Below, piece after piece: positions 1-8,771 of a stretch of DNA of 64,000 nt (positions within the stretch are counted from its first letter, which is position 1; every line of letters begins with the position of its first letter). Position numbers and translations under genes: made by a program. This stretch comes from Paeniglutamicibacter sulfureus (GTDB lineage: Bacteria > Actinomycetota > Actinomycetes > Actinomycetales > Micrococcaceae): assembly GCF_030512175.1 (NCBI RefSeq), contig NZ_JAULBL010000001.1, forward strand, positions 372,001 through 436,000. The letters run 5' to 3'. Under the pieces are notes generated by a model. It was not told where the DNA came from, made no database searches, and saw only the letters and a program-made list of their open reading frames with translations.

Positions 1-474
1 GCAGCGGATGCGGTTGCCGTGGGTGTACTTCTCCCCCGGCACCTGCTCCGGCGGCGGCAGCAGGGCCTCGACGGTGCCCAGGTTCACCTGGATCATGATC
101 GGGTTGTTGCCCTGCTGGATCTGTCCGGAGACGATCTCGCCGATCTTGTTCTTGAACTCGCCTACGACGTTGTCGTCCTCGGCATCGCGCAGGCGCTGCA
201 GGATGATCTGGCGTGCCGTCGAGGCCGCGATGCGGCCGAACCCGCTGGGGGTGTCGTCGAACTCGCCAATGACCGTGCCGTCTTCCTCGGTCTCGGTGGC
301 GAAGATCGTCACGTGGCCGTTGCGGCGGTCGACCTCGGCGCGTGCCTGCGGCATCGCGCCCGGGGACTTCTGGTAGGCAATGAGCAGTGCCTGCTCAATG
401 GTGGGGATCAGCACCTCGAGCGGGATTTCGCGTTCTTTTTCGAGCATGCGCAGCGCGCTCATATCAATGTCCAA
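1..474 (-). CDS. nusA: Transcription termination/antitermination factor NusA, N-terminal part (cut by window start)
   Basis: NusA binds RNA polymerase and controls pausing, termination and antitermination. The window holds 158 codons: the N-terminal polymerase-binding domain (starts MDIDMSALRMLEKE) and the beginning of the S1 RNA-binding domain (GEIVSGQIQQGNNPIM, about residue 112 on). I chose the TTG at 474 because a GGAGG lies at 481-485 with 6-nt spacing; the in-frame ATG at 462 would sit 18 nt away. It starts one base after the rimP stop, so the two genes are co-transcribed, as is usual for rimP-nusA. The S1 end and KH domains lie outside the window. Confidence 0.93.
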   Translation of the reverse strand, partial: MDIDMSALRMLEKEREIPLEVLIPTIEQALLIAYQKSPGAMPQARAEVDRRNGHVTIFATETEEDGTVIGEFDDTPSGFGRIAASTARQIILQRLRDAEDDNVVGEFKNKIGEIVSGQIQQGNNPIMIQVNLGTVEALLPPPEQVPGEKYTHGNRIRC

Positions 475-475
475 C

Positions 476-1054
476 TCAGGCCTCCACGTTTTCGTCGTCT
501 TCGTCGTCAAGTTCTAATTCAGTCAGGTCCGCGCTCTCGGCACGGGCAAACTCCACCTCGACGTTGCCGCGGCGGATCGATCCAAATTCAATGGTGCGTG
601 GTTCGCCGACCTTGGGCTTCATGCCCTTCTTCACGGTGATCTCCGGGACGATGGTGATTCCCGTTTCGGTGACCTCCATGAGACGTCCGAGCAGGTTGTC
701 CTCGCCAATCACGTTGACCTTCACCATGCGCCCGACATTGCGGCGCCAGTGGCGCGGCAGGGTCAGCGGGCGGGACGTGCCCGGAGAGGAAACCTCGAGC
801 TCGTAGGGGTCGGCGGTGTCGTGCGGGTCCTTGTCCAGGGCCTCGGAAATGGAGCGGGAGACCTCGGCCACCTGGTCGAGCAGGATGCCCTCGGTGCCTT
901 CGGTAACGTCGACCACCACGTGCACGATGCGCTGGTCCCCGGCGCGGCGGACCTCGACTTCTTCAAGCACCAATTGGTGGGAGGCAACGGTGGGCTCCAG
1001 TAGTTCGGTGAGGCGGGCCGCCTCGAGCTGGATGTCTGCCGGCTTGCCGGTCAT
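476..1054 (-). CDS. rimP: Ribosome maturation factor RimP
   Basis: RimP assists maturation of the 30S subunit. The 192-residue product has the N-terminal alpha/beta domain (LLEPTVASHQLVLEEVEV), the signature YELEVSSPGTSRPLT near residues 96-110, and a C-terminal SH3-like barrel. The acidic tail (ELDDEDDENVEA) is longer than in many homologues. The ATG at 1054 has a GGAGG 7 nt upstream. It is the first gene of the rimP-nusA unit and is divergent from the DUF4439 gene, with a shared intergenic region of about 100 bp. Confidence 0.95.
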   Translation of the reverse strand: MTGKPADIQLEAARLTELLEPTVASHQLVLEEVEVRRAGDQRIVHVVVDVTEGTEGILLDQVAEVSRSISEALDKDPHDTADPYELEVSSPGTSRPLTLPRHWRRNVGRMVKVNVIGEDNLLGRLMEVTETGITIVPEITVKKGMKPKVGEPRTIEFGSIRRGNVEVEFARAESADLTELELDDEDDENVEA

Positions 1055-1160
1055 GAAAGTCCTCCCACATTATTCGATGTTGTGAATCCTAGGGTAGCGA
1101 CTTTTGGGGTCATCCGTCTGCCCGATTCATCACGGGCATGCCCACGGCCGGGTCCATGGG

Positions 1161-2402
1161 ATGATCAAGGTGATGGATCAGCACCCAATTGACCCCAGTG
1201 ATCGCGTTTCCCGCCGACCCCGCCGCGGTGCCGCCCGGCGGCTCCTGGTGGCCCTGGCGGCGATGCTTGCCGTGGCCGCCGGAACGCTCGGCACGGCGGT
1301 CTACCTGAACCGTGATTCCCCTACATGGCAGGCGATCCTGGGCACCGAGCCGGTCATCGAGGCGGCCCCTGATCCGGCCGCGGACCTGCCCGTCCTGCTT
1401 GATGCGCTGGAGAACATGACGGCCACCCCGGAGGCCTCCGGAACCGCCAGGTTGGCCACTGCGCTGCAGGGCACACGCACCATGCTGGCGGAGCATGTCG
1501 AATTACTCACACCCGGGATCCCGGCGACCTCCCAGGCCGCCGCCGAGGGTGACGCAACGGAAACCTCGGCCAACGATCCGGCTGCGGTCGCGCTGGATGC
1601 CGCCGATTTTTCCCGGCGCCTGGCGCAGACCGGCAACGCCCTGCTGACCCAGTCGCTGGGGGCCCCCGAACAGGAAGCCCGCAGGCTTTCCGGGGCCGGG
1701 ATTGAGCTGCTGGTCCAGGCCCGCACCGTGCTCTCCGCCTCCGGGGCAACGCAGGCGGCCCTCGATGCCCTCCCCGCTCCCGGCATCGCCGAAGAGTCCG
1801 CAGCGGCTGCGACGGCAACGAAGGATTCTTCCACCGAATCCGCGCCGGCCGCCGACGGCGCCACCACCAGCCGCGCCGCCTTGGCGACGATGCCCGAATT
1901 CGCCGCCTCCGCCTGCCCCTCCCCCGCACCGTCGAATCCCGAGGCACCTGACTCCGGCCAGCTGCTGGGCAAGGTAGCCGACGCCGCCTATCGGATGGGC
2001 TACGCCTACGACGTTGCCGGGGCGCGGACCAGCGCCGGTCTGCGCACCGCCGCCTGGGACAGGTCCGGGTTGCTGGTGGACTTCGCGCAGGCGGTGGAAG
2101 GCCAGTTCGCCGAAGAGCTCGACTGCGAACCCCTGCGGCAGCCCGCCTACCAGCTGCCGGCCGACGCAGCGCAGAACCCCATGGATGCGGCACGCAGCGG
2201 CGAGGCGCAATTGGCCTTGCTGTTGCGGGACGCCGCGGCAACCCAGACCGGGGATTCCCGGGCCTACCTGTTGAAGGCCGCCTGGGCCCAAGCGCTACAC
2301 GCCCGCCAGGTCACCGGCGTCGTGCCGGACTTCACCATGGTGGACGGCGCACCCGAGTCCACCGGGACCGCTGCCGAATCCACCGAGTCTTCCGGCCGAT
2401 AG
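1161..2402 (+). CDS. DUF4439 (ferritin-like) domain protein with N-terminal membrane anchor
   Basis: The product is about 413 residues. An arginine-rich cytoplasmic leader is followed by one hydrophobic helix (LLVALAAMLAVAAGTLGTAVYL), so the rest is probably extracytoplasmic. An Ala/Thr/Ser-rich middle (about 80-270) leads to a C-terminal helical domain with AAYRMGYAYDVAGAR, which resembles the DUF4439 ferritin-like family. Such genes commonly sit divergent to rimP in Arthrobacter relatives. No function is established for the family. The start is uncertain: ATG 1161, GTG 1170 and ATG 1173 are in frame and none has a strong ribosome binding site. Confidence 0.7.
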   Translation: MIKVMDQHPIDPSDRVSRRPRRGAARRLLVALAAMLAVAAGTLGTAVYLNRDSPTWQAILGTEPVIEAAPDPAADLPVLLDALENMTATPEASGTARLATALQGTRTMLAEHVELLTPGIPATSQAAAEGDATETSANDPAAVALDAADFSRRLAQTGNALLTQSLGAPEQEARRLSGAGIELLVQARTVLSASGATQAALDALPAPGIAEESAAAATATKDSSTESAPAADGATTSRAALATMPEFAASACPSPAPSNPEAPDSGQLLGKVADAAYRMGYAYDVAGARTSAGLRTAAWDRSGLLVDFAQAVEGQFAEELDCEPLRQPAYQLPADAAQNPMDAARSGEAQLALLLRDAAATQTGDSRAYLLKAAWAQALHARQVTGVVPDFTMVDGAPESTGTAAESTESSGR

Positions 2403-2635
2403 CGGCAAGACCCCTCCTTTGCCGGGTCGTTTGCGAATCTTCGCGGACACACGGTACTGGCTCCCATCCGGCCCAACGCCCCCCTCTGATGCGTCGACGC
2501 TTTCGGCGCGCATGCCGTGCACCGGGGCCATTCCCAGACTTAACGCCCATGTGAGGCGTGTCACGGCAGGGCGGTGGCCGGTTGGCCAAATACGTTGGCA
2601 GTATCCCACTCGCACCGCCAACAAGGAGAACCCCT

Positions 2636-4459
2636 GTGTCACGCAGATTCATTCATGCCTCGGCCTGCGCCGCGGCACTCACGCTGGTCGCCGGAGCGAT
2701 CACTGCCGCCCCCGCCGTCGCGGAACCGCGGCAAACCGAAAAACAGGCCACTGCCACCGGCACCGGAGGGGCGGTGAGCACCGTCGATGCCGAGGCTTCG
2801 GCGGCCGCCATCGCCGTGCTGCGCAAGGGCGGCAACGCGGTGGACGCCGCCGTCGCCGCGGCGGCCACCCTCGGTGTCACCGAACCCTACAGCGCCGGCA
2901 TTGGCGGAGGCGGGTATTTCCTCTACTACGACGCCGCATCGGGAAAAGTCAGCACCATTGACGGACGCGAAACCGCTCCGGCGACCATGCCGACGGACGC
3001 GTTCATCGATCCCGAGACCAGCGAACCCTACCCGTTTACCCCCGAACTGGTGACCAGCGGCGTATCCGTGGGTGTTCCCGGCACGGCAGCGACCTGGCAG
3101 CGGGCACTGGAAAAGTGGGGGTCGCTCAGCCTTGGGCAGGCCTTGCAGCCTGCCATCAAGGCAGCCACCCGCGGCTTCGTCGTGGATGAGACATTCCGCG
3201 AACAAACGCTGGACAACAAGGAGCGCTTCGCCGCGTTCGATTCCACCAGCGAGCTCTACCTGCCCGGGGGCGATGCCCCTGAGGTCGGCACCACCATCAA
3301 GAACCCGGATTTGGCCCGCACCTACCGGCTGTTGGCCCGCGACGGTATCGAGGCCTTCTACAACGGGGCGCTGGCCGAGGACATCGCCGAGGCCGTCCAG
3401 GCGCCGCCGATTTCCGATGACACCGAGCTTCCCGTGCCCGTTGGCCACCTGAGCACACAGGATCTTGCCGACTACGCCGTGATCGACCAGGCTCCCACCA
3501 AGGTGGACTACCGCGGGCTGGAGGTCTTCGGCATGGCTCCCTCCAGCAGCGGCGGAACCACCATCGGGGAAGCCCTGAACATCCTGGAAAACTACGACCT
3601 CTCCGCCATGGAAGGCCCGGCCGCCATCCACCACTACCTCGAGGCCAGCGCGCTGGCCTATGCGGACCGCGGAAAGTACCTCGGGGACCCGGCGTTCGTG
3701 GACGTTCCCACCAGCACCTTGACCGATGCGCTCTTCGGCGCCGAGCGCGCCTGCGCGCTGGACCCGGAGCAGGCTGCCACCAAGCCCGTGGCCCCCGGCG
3801 ATGTCGCCGACTATGACGGTCTCTGCCCGGCTGCCACCTCCGCACCGGCGGAGGAAACCGACACCGAGAACATCTCCACGACCCACCTGTCCGTGGCCGA
3901 TGCCCAGGGCAATGTGGTGTCCTACACGCTGACCATCGAGCAGACCGGCGGATCGGGCATCGTCGTTCCGGACCGCGGCTTCCTCCTGAACAACGAGTTG
4001 ACCGATTTCTCCACGGTCTACGACCCGGCCGACCCCAACCGGATCGAACCGGGCAAGCGTCCGCGCTCGTCGATGGCCCCGACCATCGTCCTCTCCGACG
4101 GCAAGCCCCTGTTGGCCTTGGGCTCGCCGGGCGGTTCGACCATCATCACGACGGTGTTGCAGACCCTGGTCAACCGCGTGGACCTTGGCATGAGCCTGCC
4201 CGAGGCGATTGCCGCACCGCGTGCCTCGCAGCGCAATTCGGCCAAGGTCACTGCCGAACCGGAGTTCATCGAATCCCAGGGGGCCGGCTTGGAAGCCTTC
4301 GGCCATGAGTTCGTCGCCTCGGGCGATTCGTTTACACCGCAGGCGGAGATCGGCGCGCTCGAGGCAATCGAGTTCGGCCCTGATGGATCGATGACGGCGG
4401 CGGCAGAACCGACGCGTCGCGGTGGCGGCTCGGCCAGGGTGCTCAAGCCCGCGCGTTAG
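2636..4459 (+). CDS. ggt: Gamma-glutamyltransferase (secreted, Ntn-hydrolase, threonine peptidase T03)
   Basis: It transfers or hydrolyses the gamma-glutamyl group of glutathione and related compounds outside the cytoplasmic membrane. The GTG start has an AAGGAG at 2623-2628. A Sec signal peptide follows (VSRRFIHASACAAALTLVAG, cleavage near AVA-EP). The large-subunit part carries GGNAVDAAVAAAATLGV and GIGGGGYFL. The small subunit should begin at the autocleavage Thr of the ISTTHLSVAD motif (Thr415, codon 3878-3880), and GSPGGSTIITTV is the conserved oxyanion/loop region. About 607 residues, a normal family length. It converges on the NRPS gene, separated by a strong hairpin. Confidence 0.93.
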   Translation: MSRRFIHASACAAALTLVAGAITAAPAVAEPRQTEKQATATGTGGAVSTVDAEASAAAIAVLRKGGNAVDAAVAAAATLGVTEPYSAGIGGGGYFLYYDAASGKVSTIDGRETAPATMPTDAFIDPETSEPYPFTPELVTSGVSVGVPGTAATWQRALEKWGSLSLGQALQPAIKAATRGFVVDETFREQTLDNKERFAAFDSTSELYLPGGDAPEVGTTIKNPDLARTYRLLARDGIEAFYNGALAEDIAEAVQAPPISDDTELPVPVGHLSTQDLADYAVIDQAPTKVDYRGLEVFGMAPSSSGGTTIGEALNILENYDLSAMEGPAAIHHYLEASALAYADRGKYLGDPAFVDVPTSTLTDALFGAERACALDPEQAATKPVAPGDVADYDGLCPAATSAPAEETDTENISTTHLSVADAQGNVVSYTLTIEQTGGSGIVVPDRGFLLNNELTDFSTVYDPADPNRIEPGKRPRSSMAPTIVLSDGKPLLALGSPGGSTIITTVLQTLVNRVDLGMSLPEAIAAPRASQRNSAKVTAEPEFIESQGAGLEAFGHEFVASGDSFTPQAEIGALEAIEFGPDGSMTAAAEPTRRGGGSARVLKPAR

Positions 4460-4487
4460 CCACGCGGGCAGGGCCCAAACGCGCGGT

Positions 4488-4547
4488 GCGCTGCTCCGTC
4501 GAAAACCGACACTGGATTTCCAGGTCCGGTTTTCGGCGGAGCAGCGC
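4488..4547. terminator. Very long inverted repeat between ggt and the NRPS gene, likely bidirectional terminator
   Basis: Arms 4488-4508 and 4527-4547 form a 21-bp stem with a single G-T mismatch. The 18-nt loop contains a further CTGG/CCAG pair. Each arm carries an AAAA or TTTT tract inside the stem. It lies between two convergent genes, which fits termination from both sides. Confidence 0.8.
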
Positions 4548-4621
4548 CATTCCCGGCGAAGGACGGGGGGCAACGGCGAGGCCCATGACGCAGGGAACAG
4601 CACGGCACCCCCTGGCAGCGT

Positions 4622-7600
4622 TCAGCCGGAGGCCACGTTCCGCAGGCCACTGGTCGACAATTCCTGTGCCGGGTTGCCGCCGAATAGGCTGTTCTCGGGT
4701 ACGTCCGAACCCTTCATCAGGAACGAATCGGCTTTGAGCTCCGCCCCGTCCTGCATGGTCACGCCGTAGTGCACAAACGCGCCGACACCTATCGTGACCC
4801 TGGAGCCGATCGAGATGGGCTCGAGCTTGAAGGCCCCGTCTTCCATCGAGTGGCATTGGAAGATGCTCCCCGAATTCAGGGTCACGTCATCGCCTATGGA
4901 GACGATTGTCTTCTCCGGGATTGCACATCCGTCATCGAAAAGCCTCTTGCCCACGCGCACACCCAATAGACGCAAAATGATCGATTTGAAGGGCGTGCCG
5001 CTGAACAAGCCAAGTGCTGCACCGCCGATGAACTTCCAAAAACGCTCGTGCTCCCAAAAATAGACCTCATAGATGGAACAGAAGGTCGGGACAAGCTTGT
5101 GGCGAATCTGGGTGATGCGTTCGATCGCAATGGTGAGCCCTTCCAACGCCACACCCAGGGCCAGTGTGCCGATCATGACGGCCAGTGCGCCGACCTCTTC
5201 AAAATGGGTCAGGACGACCGATGCGAACCATAGGGAGACAAAGACCTCGAACCAACGGAGCAAAAGGAACAGCGCAATGGTGAGGCCGTTGTGGCGGTTC
5301 TTGGCGGGAAGCCGGGTTTTGAGTTGCTCTGCCGTTTTCATCTCATCGAAGGCGCTGTCCCGCTGAACCGACCGGGGGATCTCGAAAGGCGGGGACCCCA
5401 GGAGTCCGACTCCTTCACGGATGGGACCGTCGATCGGGACCATGGTCATGGTCCCGAACAAACAGTTCTCGCCGGTCTTCCCCGCAGGTGGATAGGTGAT
5501 GGCGTTGCCTAAAAAGTTCTTGGCACCGATGGTGCTGGGTGCGATGCGGAATGAGGTGTTCGATACCTCTGCGGTAATCATCGACAGACCATCCGACACC
5601 ATCGTTCCGGAGCCAACGGTAACCGCATAGGGTGTGTCGTGTTTGACTGCGGGTCCGAAGTTGGACCCCGTTTGCACCGGGTTCGGCTGGTGATACCCGA
5701 GATAGCTCAGGTAATAGAGAATCAGCGAGCTGTCGCCTGTGAGGTTTGCGAAGAACGGGATATTCGTGAGCCGCGTGACCGTCCGGTGAAGGGCATAGTG
5801 GAATCCGTAAAGGGGATAGACCTTGCCGGGTGTCAGGAAAAGATAAAGCAGCCGCGGTACGACGCCCACTGCCACCAGGCCGGTAACAATACCGCCGACT
5901 GTCAGACCGAAGGAAATGACAACCAAGTCGGCATAGAACCCACCGGTCTCGTTCCAAAGCAAACCTGATGCGAGGTAGTCCGGCAGGAACAACGCAATCA
6001 GGAAGGTAACGAGGGACCCGAACCCGGCAATGCTGAGGCACACGACCCAGAAACTATAGGTGATCTTCCTTCTCATGGTGACACGCGCCGGGTCGACAGA
6101 CTTGTAATTGGAATCGCAGCGCCGCCCGGGCGAGCCATGCCACGTTTCATTGGGCGGCACCGTCTGCCCACGATGCAGCGACGATGAATGACCAAGCTGG
6201 GAGTTGTCTCCCATCTCCGTATAGATGTCTATGACCGTTTGCTCACCCACCCAGACGTTTTTGCCCAGTGTCACCGGTCCCACCTGAATGATTCCCCGTT
6301 GGGCGCGATAGCCCTTGAACACGCAGTCCTTTCGGATCACGGTGCCGTCACCAATGGTGAGCAAATCGCTGCACAGCGGCACTGAAGTGGAGAAGATTGC
6401 GACGTCGTGCCCGATCTTGGCCCCCAGCGCCCGCAAATAGACGTTAAACAACGGTGTCCCGGCAAACATTCGAAGTGGATTGCTGCTGATGAGCACCCGC
6501 ACGAACCAGAAGCGGACATATGCCAATGACCAGACAGGAATTTCCATTTCCTTCCACCGCCCGACAATTACCCATTTCAGGACAATGGGTATCACTGACA
6601 ACGCGACAAACATCGCGACGGTGAAAATGAGGGATCGTTCCCAAACATTTATGGCTTCCGTTGCCGCAGCTGCCCAGTGATATCCGGCGACCGCCAGGAC
6701 CGTCAAGCCGTAGGTGTACGCCAGGAAGATCAGGGCTTGCAGAACGCCCGTCGTCACGAACTGGCGGGTGCTGGCCAGTCTGACTTCCATTGTCTCGGGA
6801 TACGCGGTCGGCGGCGTGGCGGCGTTGCTGTTTTCGAGCACCCCGGCCAGCTTTTCAATGGTCGGGTTTTGGTAGGCATCCCTCATGGCCAGCGGGGGCA
6901 GGTCGGTGTTCTTTCTGGTCAGGGAACAGAAGTGTGCAAGTAAAAGGGAATTGGCTCCGAGATCCGTAAAAAAATTCGCCCGCGTCGATACCTTCTCAAC
7001 GTGGAGCACCTGTGCCAAGGCCAGCGACAGCTGTTCCTCGGTCTCATTTGCCGGGGCCACATATTCCTGGCCGCCGGCATTGTGGCTGGGTGTGGAAGGC
7101 GGGGGCAGGTTTTTTCGATCGGCCTTGTCGCTGGGTAGCATCGGAATGGCTTTCAGGCATTCAAAGTACGCCGGCACCATATAACTGGGGAGCTGGGATT
7201 GCAACCGTTTCCTGAGATCCGCGGCATCGATTTCAGGGGTGTCTTTCCTCAGGCTGTAGTACGCCACCAGCTCGGTAAAACCGGGTTCCCGTTCGTAGGT
7301 GTCAACGACCGCTTGGGCAACTCCGGGCACCTGCAACAGCACCGATTCGATCTCCGTGAGTTCGATCCGGTAACCGCGGATTTTCACTTGGGTGTCGATA
7401 CGGCCAAAATATTCGATCTCACCCATATCATTGATCCGCCCCAGGTCGCCGGTGCGGTAGATCCTGCCCGAAGGGTTGTTGTCTATCCCCAGAAAGTCCG
7501 GGATAAAGGCCTTCCCTGTGAGGTCATCACGCTTGACGTAACCCTTGGCCAACCCAATGCCTGCCAAGCCGATCTCGCCCTGGGTGCCGGCCGGTAGCGC

Positions 7601-8743
7601 CTTGGGTTCGTCGGGATCAAGGATGACCACGGCATAGCTGGGCAATGGCACTCCCAAGGTGACAGGACGTGTGGGATCGGCAATCGCGTAGGTTGCCGTG
7701 ACAGTGGCCTCGGTGGGGCCGTAGACATTCAAGAAGCGACGACCCGGCCGATGCCACCGCACCATCAGGTCACGTGGACAAGCTTCCCCGGAAACCAGAA
7801 GAAAGCGGAGGGATGGAATATCTTCATCGAGTGTCGCCAACAACGTTGGAACACAACAAATGGCCGTGACCTTGTGGGCAACCAGAAACTCTGCCAGCTC
7901 CAGTCCAAGCAGCGCGGTGCCGCTGGGTTTGGGAACCAGGGTGGCCCCGGACATCCACGGAACCCAAATCTCTTCAACGGAGAAGTCAAAGGCAATGGTC
8001 ATGCCCTGGTAGACCCTGTCCTGCTGCTCGTACCCATAGGAGAGCGCAGCCACCCTCACGAAATTGCAGATGCTGGCATGCTCAATTGCCACGCCCTTGG
8101 GCCGGCCGGTCGTTCCGGACGTGTAAATGATGTAGGCCAACTGGTCGCTGGGGGATCCCTTTTCCTCCGCTGCAAGTCGAGTGGAATCCATCGACTCGAT
8201 CCTTGGGTCCTCCTCATCCAGGCAGCGGACCGAAGCCATGACATCCACGAGTCGATCCCTCAAATGCGACAGCGTCAAGACCTGGGCGACATCGGCATCG
8301 GCGATGATGTAGGCGATCCGGTCGGCGGGATAACCGGCATCCAGGGGCACATACGCAGCGTGGATCTTCAACACCGCGAGCATACCCACCAGCGAACGAA
8401 CCGGATCGTCGAAAAGCAACGCTATCCTGTCCCCGGGATTGCACCCTTGGGCGATCAGGTACCGGGCCAGTTGGTTGGCCTTGGCGTCCAACTGATCATA
8501 GGTGAGCCTGACCGCACCCGTGTCCACAGCCAGATGCAATCCTTTCCCGGTCTTGCGCAACAGGTCGCACTGTCCCTCAAAGAGGTGATCCAGGCGTTCC
8601 CCCGGGACCCATCCGGCTGTCTGGTCCACCTCCACGGAGTGCAATACAGGCCCGTGCATGAGGCTAAGTGCCCTGTGTCTTCCCGGATAGGCAAGGTTTT
8701 CCCGCGTATCAACTTGCTTGCTCAAAGCGACCTCCCTGGTCAT
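4622..8743 (-). CDS. Pls-type single-module NRPS: poly(amino acid) synthetase (A-PCP-membrane-tandem C-terminal domains)
   Basis: A 1373-residue membrane NRPS, close in layout to epsilon-poly-L-lysine synthetase (Pls). Adenylation domain about 40-545: A3 YTSGTTGRPKG (207-217), A5 YGPTEA (341-346), A7 YRTGD (429-433), A8 GRIDTQVKIRGYRIE, A10 Lys540. The carrier domain has DLGANS with the phosphopantetheine Ser599. Six hydrophobic segments in three pairs (about 660-725, 895-965, 1155-1205) separate three soluble left-handed-helix-like domains, as in Pls and proteins with the TIGR02353 terminal domain. There is no canonical condensation or thioesterase domain. In Pls-type enzymes the tandem domains join substrate monomers iteratively. 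ATG 8743 lies 28 bp after the aminotransferase stop; only a weak GGA precedes it. The neighbours supply diaminobutyrate, so that is the likely monomer; lysine or another diamino acid is not excluded. Confidence 0.85.
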   Translation of the reverse strand: MTREVALSKQVDTRENLAYPGRHRALSLMHGPVLHSVEVDQTAGWVPGERLDHLFEGQCDLLRKTGKGLHLAVDTGAVRLTYDQLDAKANQLARYLIAQGCNPGDRIALLFDDPVRSLVGMLAVLKIHAAYVPLDAGYPADRIAYIIADADVAQVLTLSHLRDRLVDVMASVRCLDEEDPRIESMDSTRLAAEEKGSPSDQLAYIIYTSGTTGRPKGVAIEHASICNFVRVAALSYGYEQQDRVYQGMTIAFDFSVEEIWVPWMSGATLVPKPSGTALLGLELAEFLVAHKVTAICCVPTLLATLDEDIPSLRFLLVSGEACPRDLMVRWHRPGRRFLNVYGPTEATVTATYAIADPTRPVTLGVPLPSYAVVILDPDEPKALPAGTQGEIGLAGIGLAKGYVKRDDLTGKAFIPDFLGIDNNPSGRIYRTGDLGRINDMGEIEYFGRIDTQVKIRGYRIELTEIESVLLQVPGVAQAVVDTYEREPGFTELVAYYSLRKDTPEIDAADLRKRLQSQLPSYMVPAYFECLKAIPMLPSDKADRKNLPPPSTPSHNAGGQEYVAPANETEEQLSLALAQVLHVEKVSTRANFFTDLGANSLLLAHFCSLTRKNTDLPPLAMRDAYQNPTIEKLAGVLENSNAATPPTAYPETMEVRLASTRQFVTTGVLQALIFLAYTYGLTVLAVAGYHWAAAATEAINVWERSLIFTVAMFVALSVIPIVLKWVIVGRWKEMEIPVWSLAYVRFWFVRVLISSNPLRMFAGTPLFNVYLRALGAKIGHDVAIFSTSVPLCSDLLTIGDGTVIRKDCVFKGYRAQRGIIQVGPVTLGKNVWVGEQTVIDIYTEMGDNSQLGHSSSLHRGQTVPPNETWHGSPGRRCDSNYKSVDPARVTMRRKITYSFWVVCLSIAGFGSLVTFLIALFLPDYLASGLLWNETGGFYADLVVISFGLTVGGIVTGLVAVGVVPRLLYLFLTPGKVYPLYGFHYALHRTVTRLTNIPFFANLTGDSSLILYYLSYLGYHQPNPVQTGSNFGPAVKHDTPYAVTVGSGTMVSDGLSMITAEVSNTSFRIAPSTIGAKNFLGNAITYPPAGKTGENCLFGTMTMVPIDGPIREGVGLLGSPPFEIPRSVQRDSAFDEMKTAEQLKTRLPAKNRHNGLTIALFLLLRWFEVFVSLWFASVVLTHFEEVGALAVMIGTLALGVALEGLTIAIERITQIRHKLVPTFCSIYEVYFWEHERFWKFIGGAALGLFSGTPFKSIILRLLGVRVGKRLFDDGCAIPEKTIVSIGDDVTLNSGSIFQCHSMEDGAFKLEPISIGSRVTIGVGAFVHYGVTMQDGAELKADSFLMKGSDVPENSLFGGNPAQELSTSGLRNVASG

Positions 8744-8771
8744 GTGTGTTCCAACCAATCGAGCCGGGTGA

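Noticed and set aside
2636-4459. Gamma-glutamyltransferase as the depolymerase of the neighbouring polymer
   Set aside because: It cleaves gamma-glutamyl bonds, not amide bonds of diaminobutyrate, and is on the opposite strand beyond a terminator. Nearness is not enough evidence.
2639-4603. A 654-codon frame on the minus strand through ggt
   Set aside because: It is the antisense of the secure gamma-glutamyltransferase gene; such long shadows are common in high-GC DNA.
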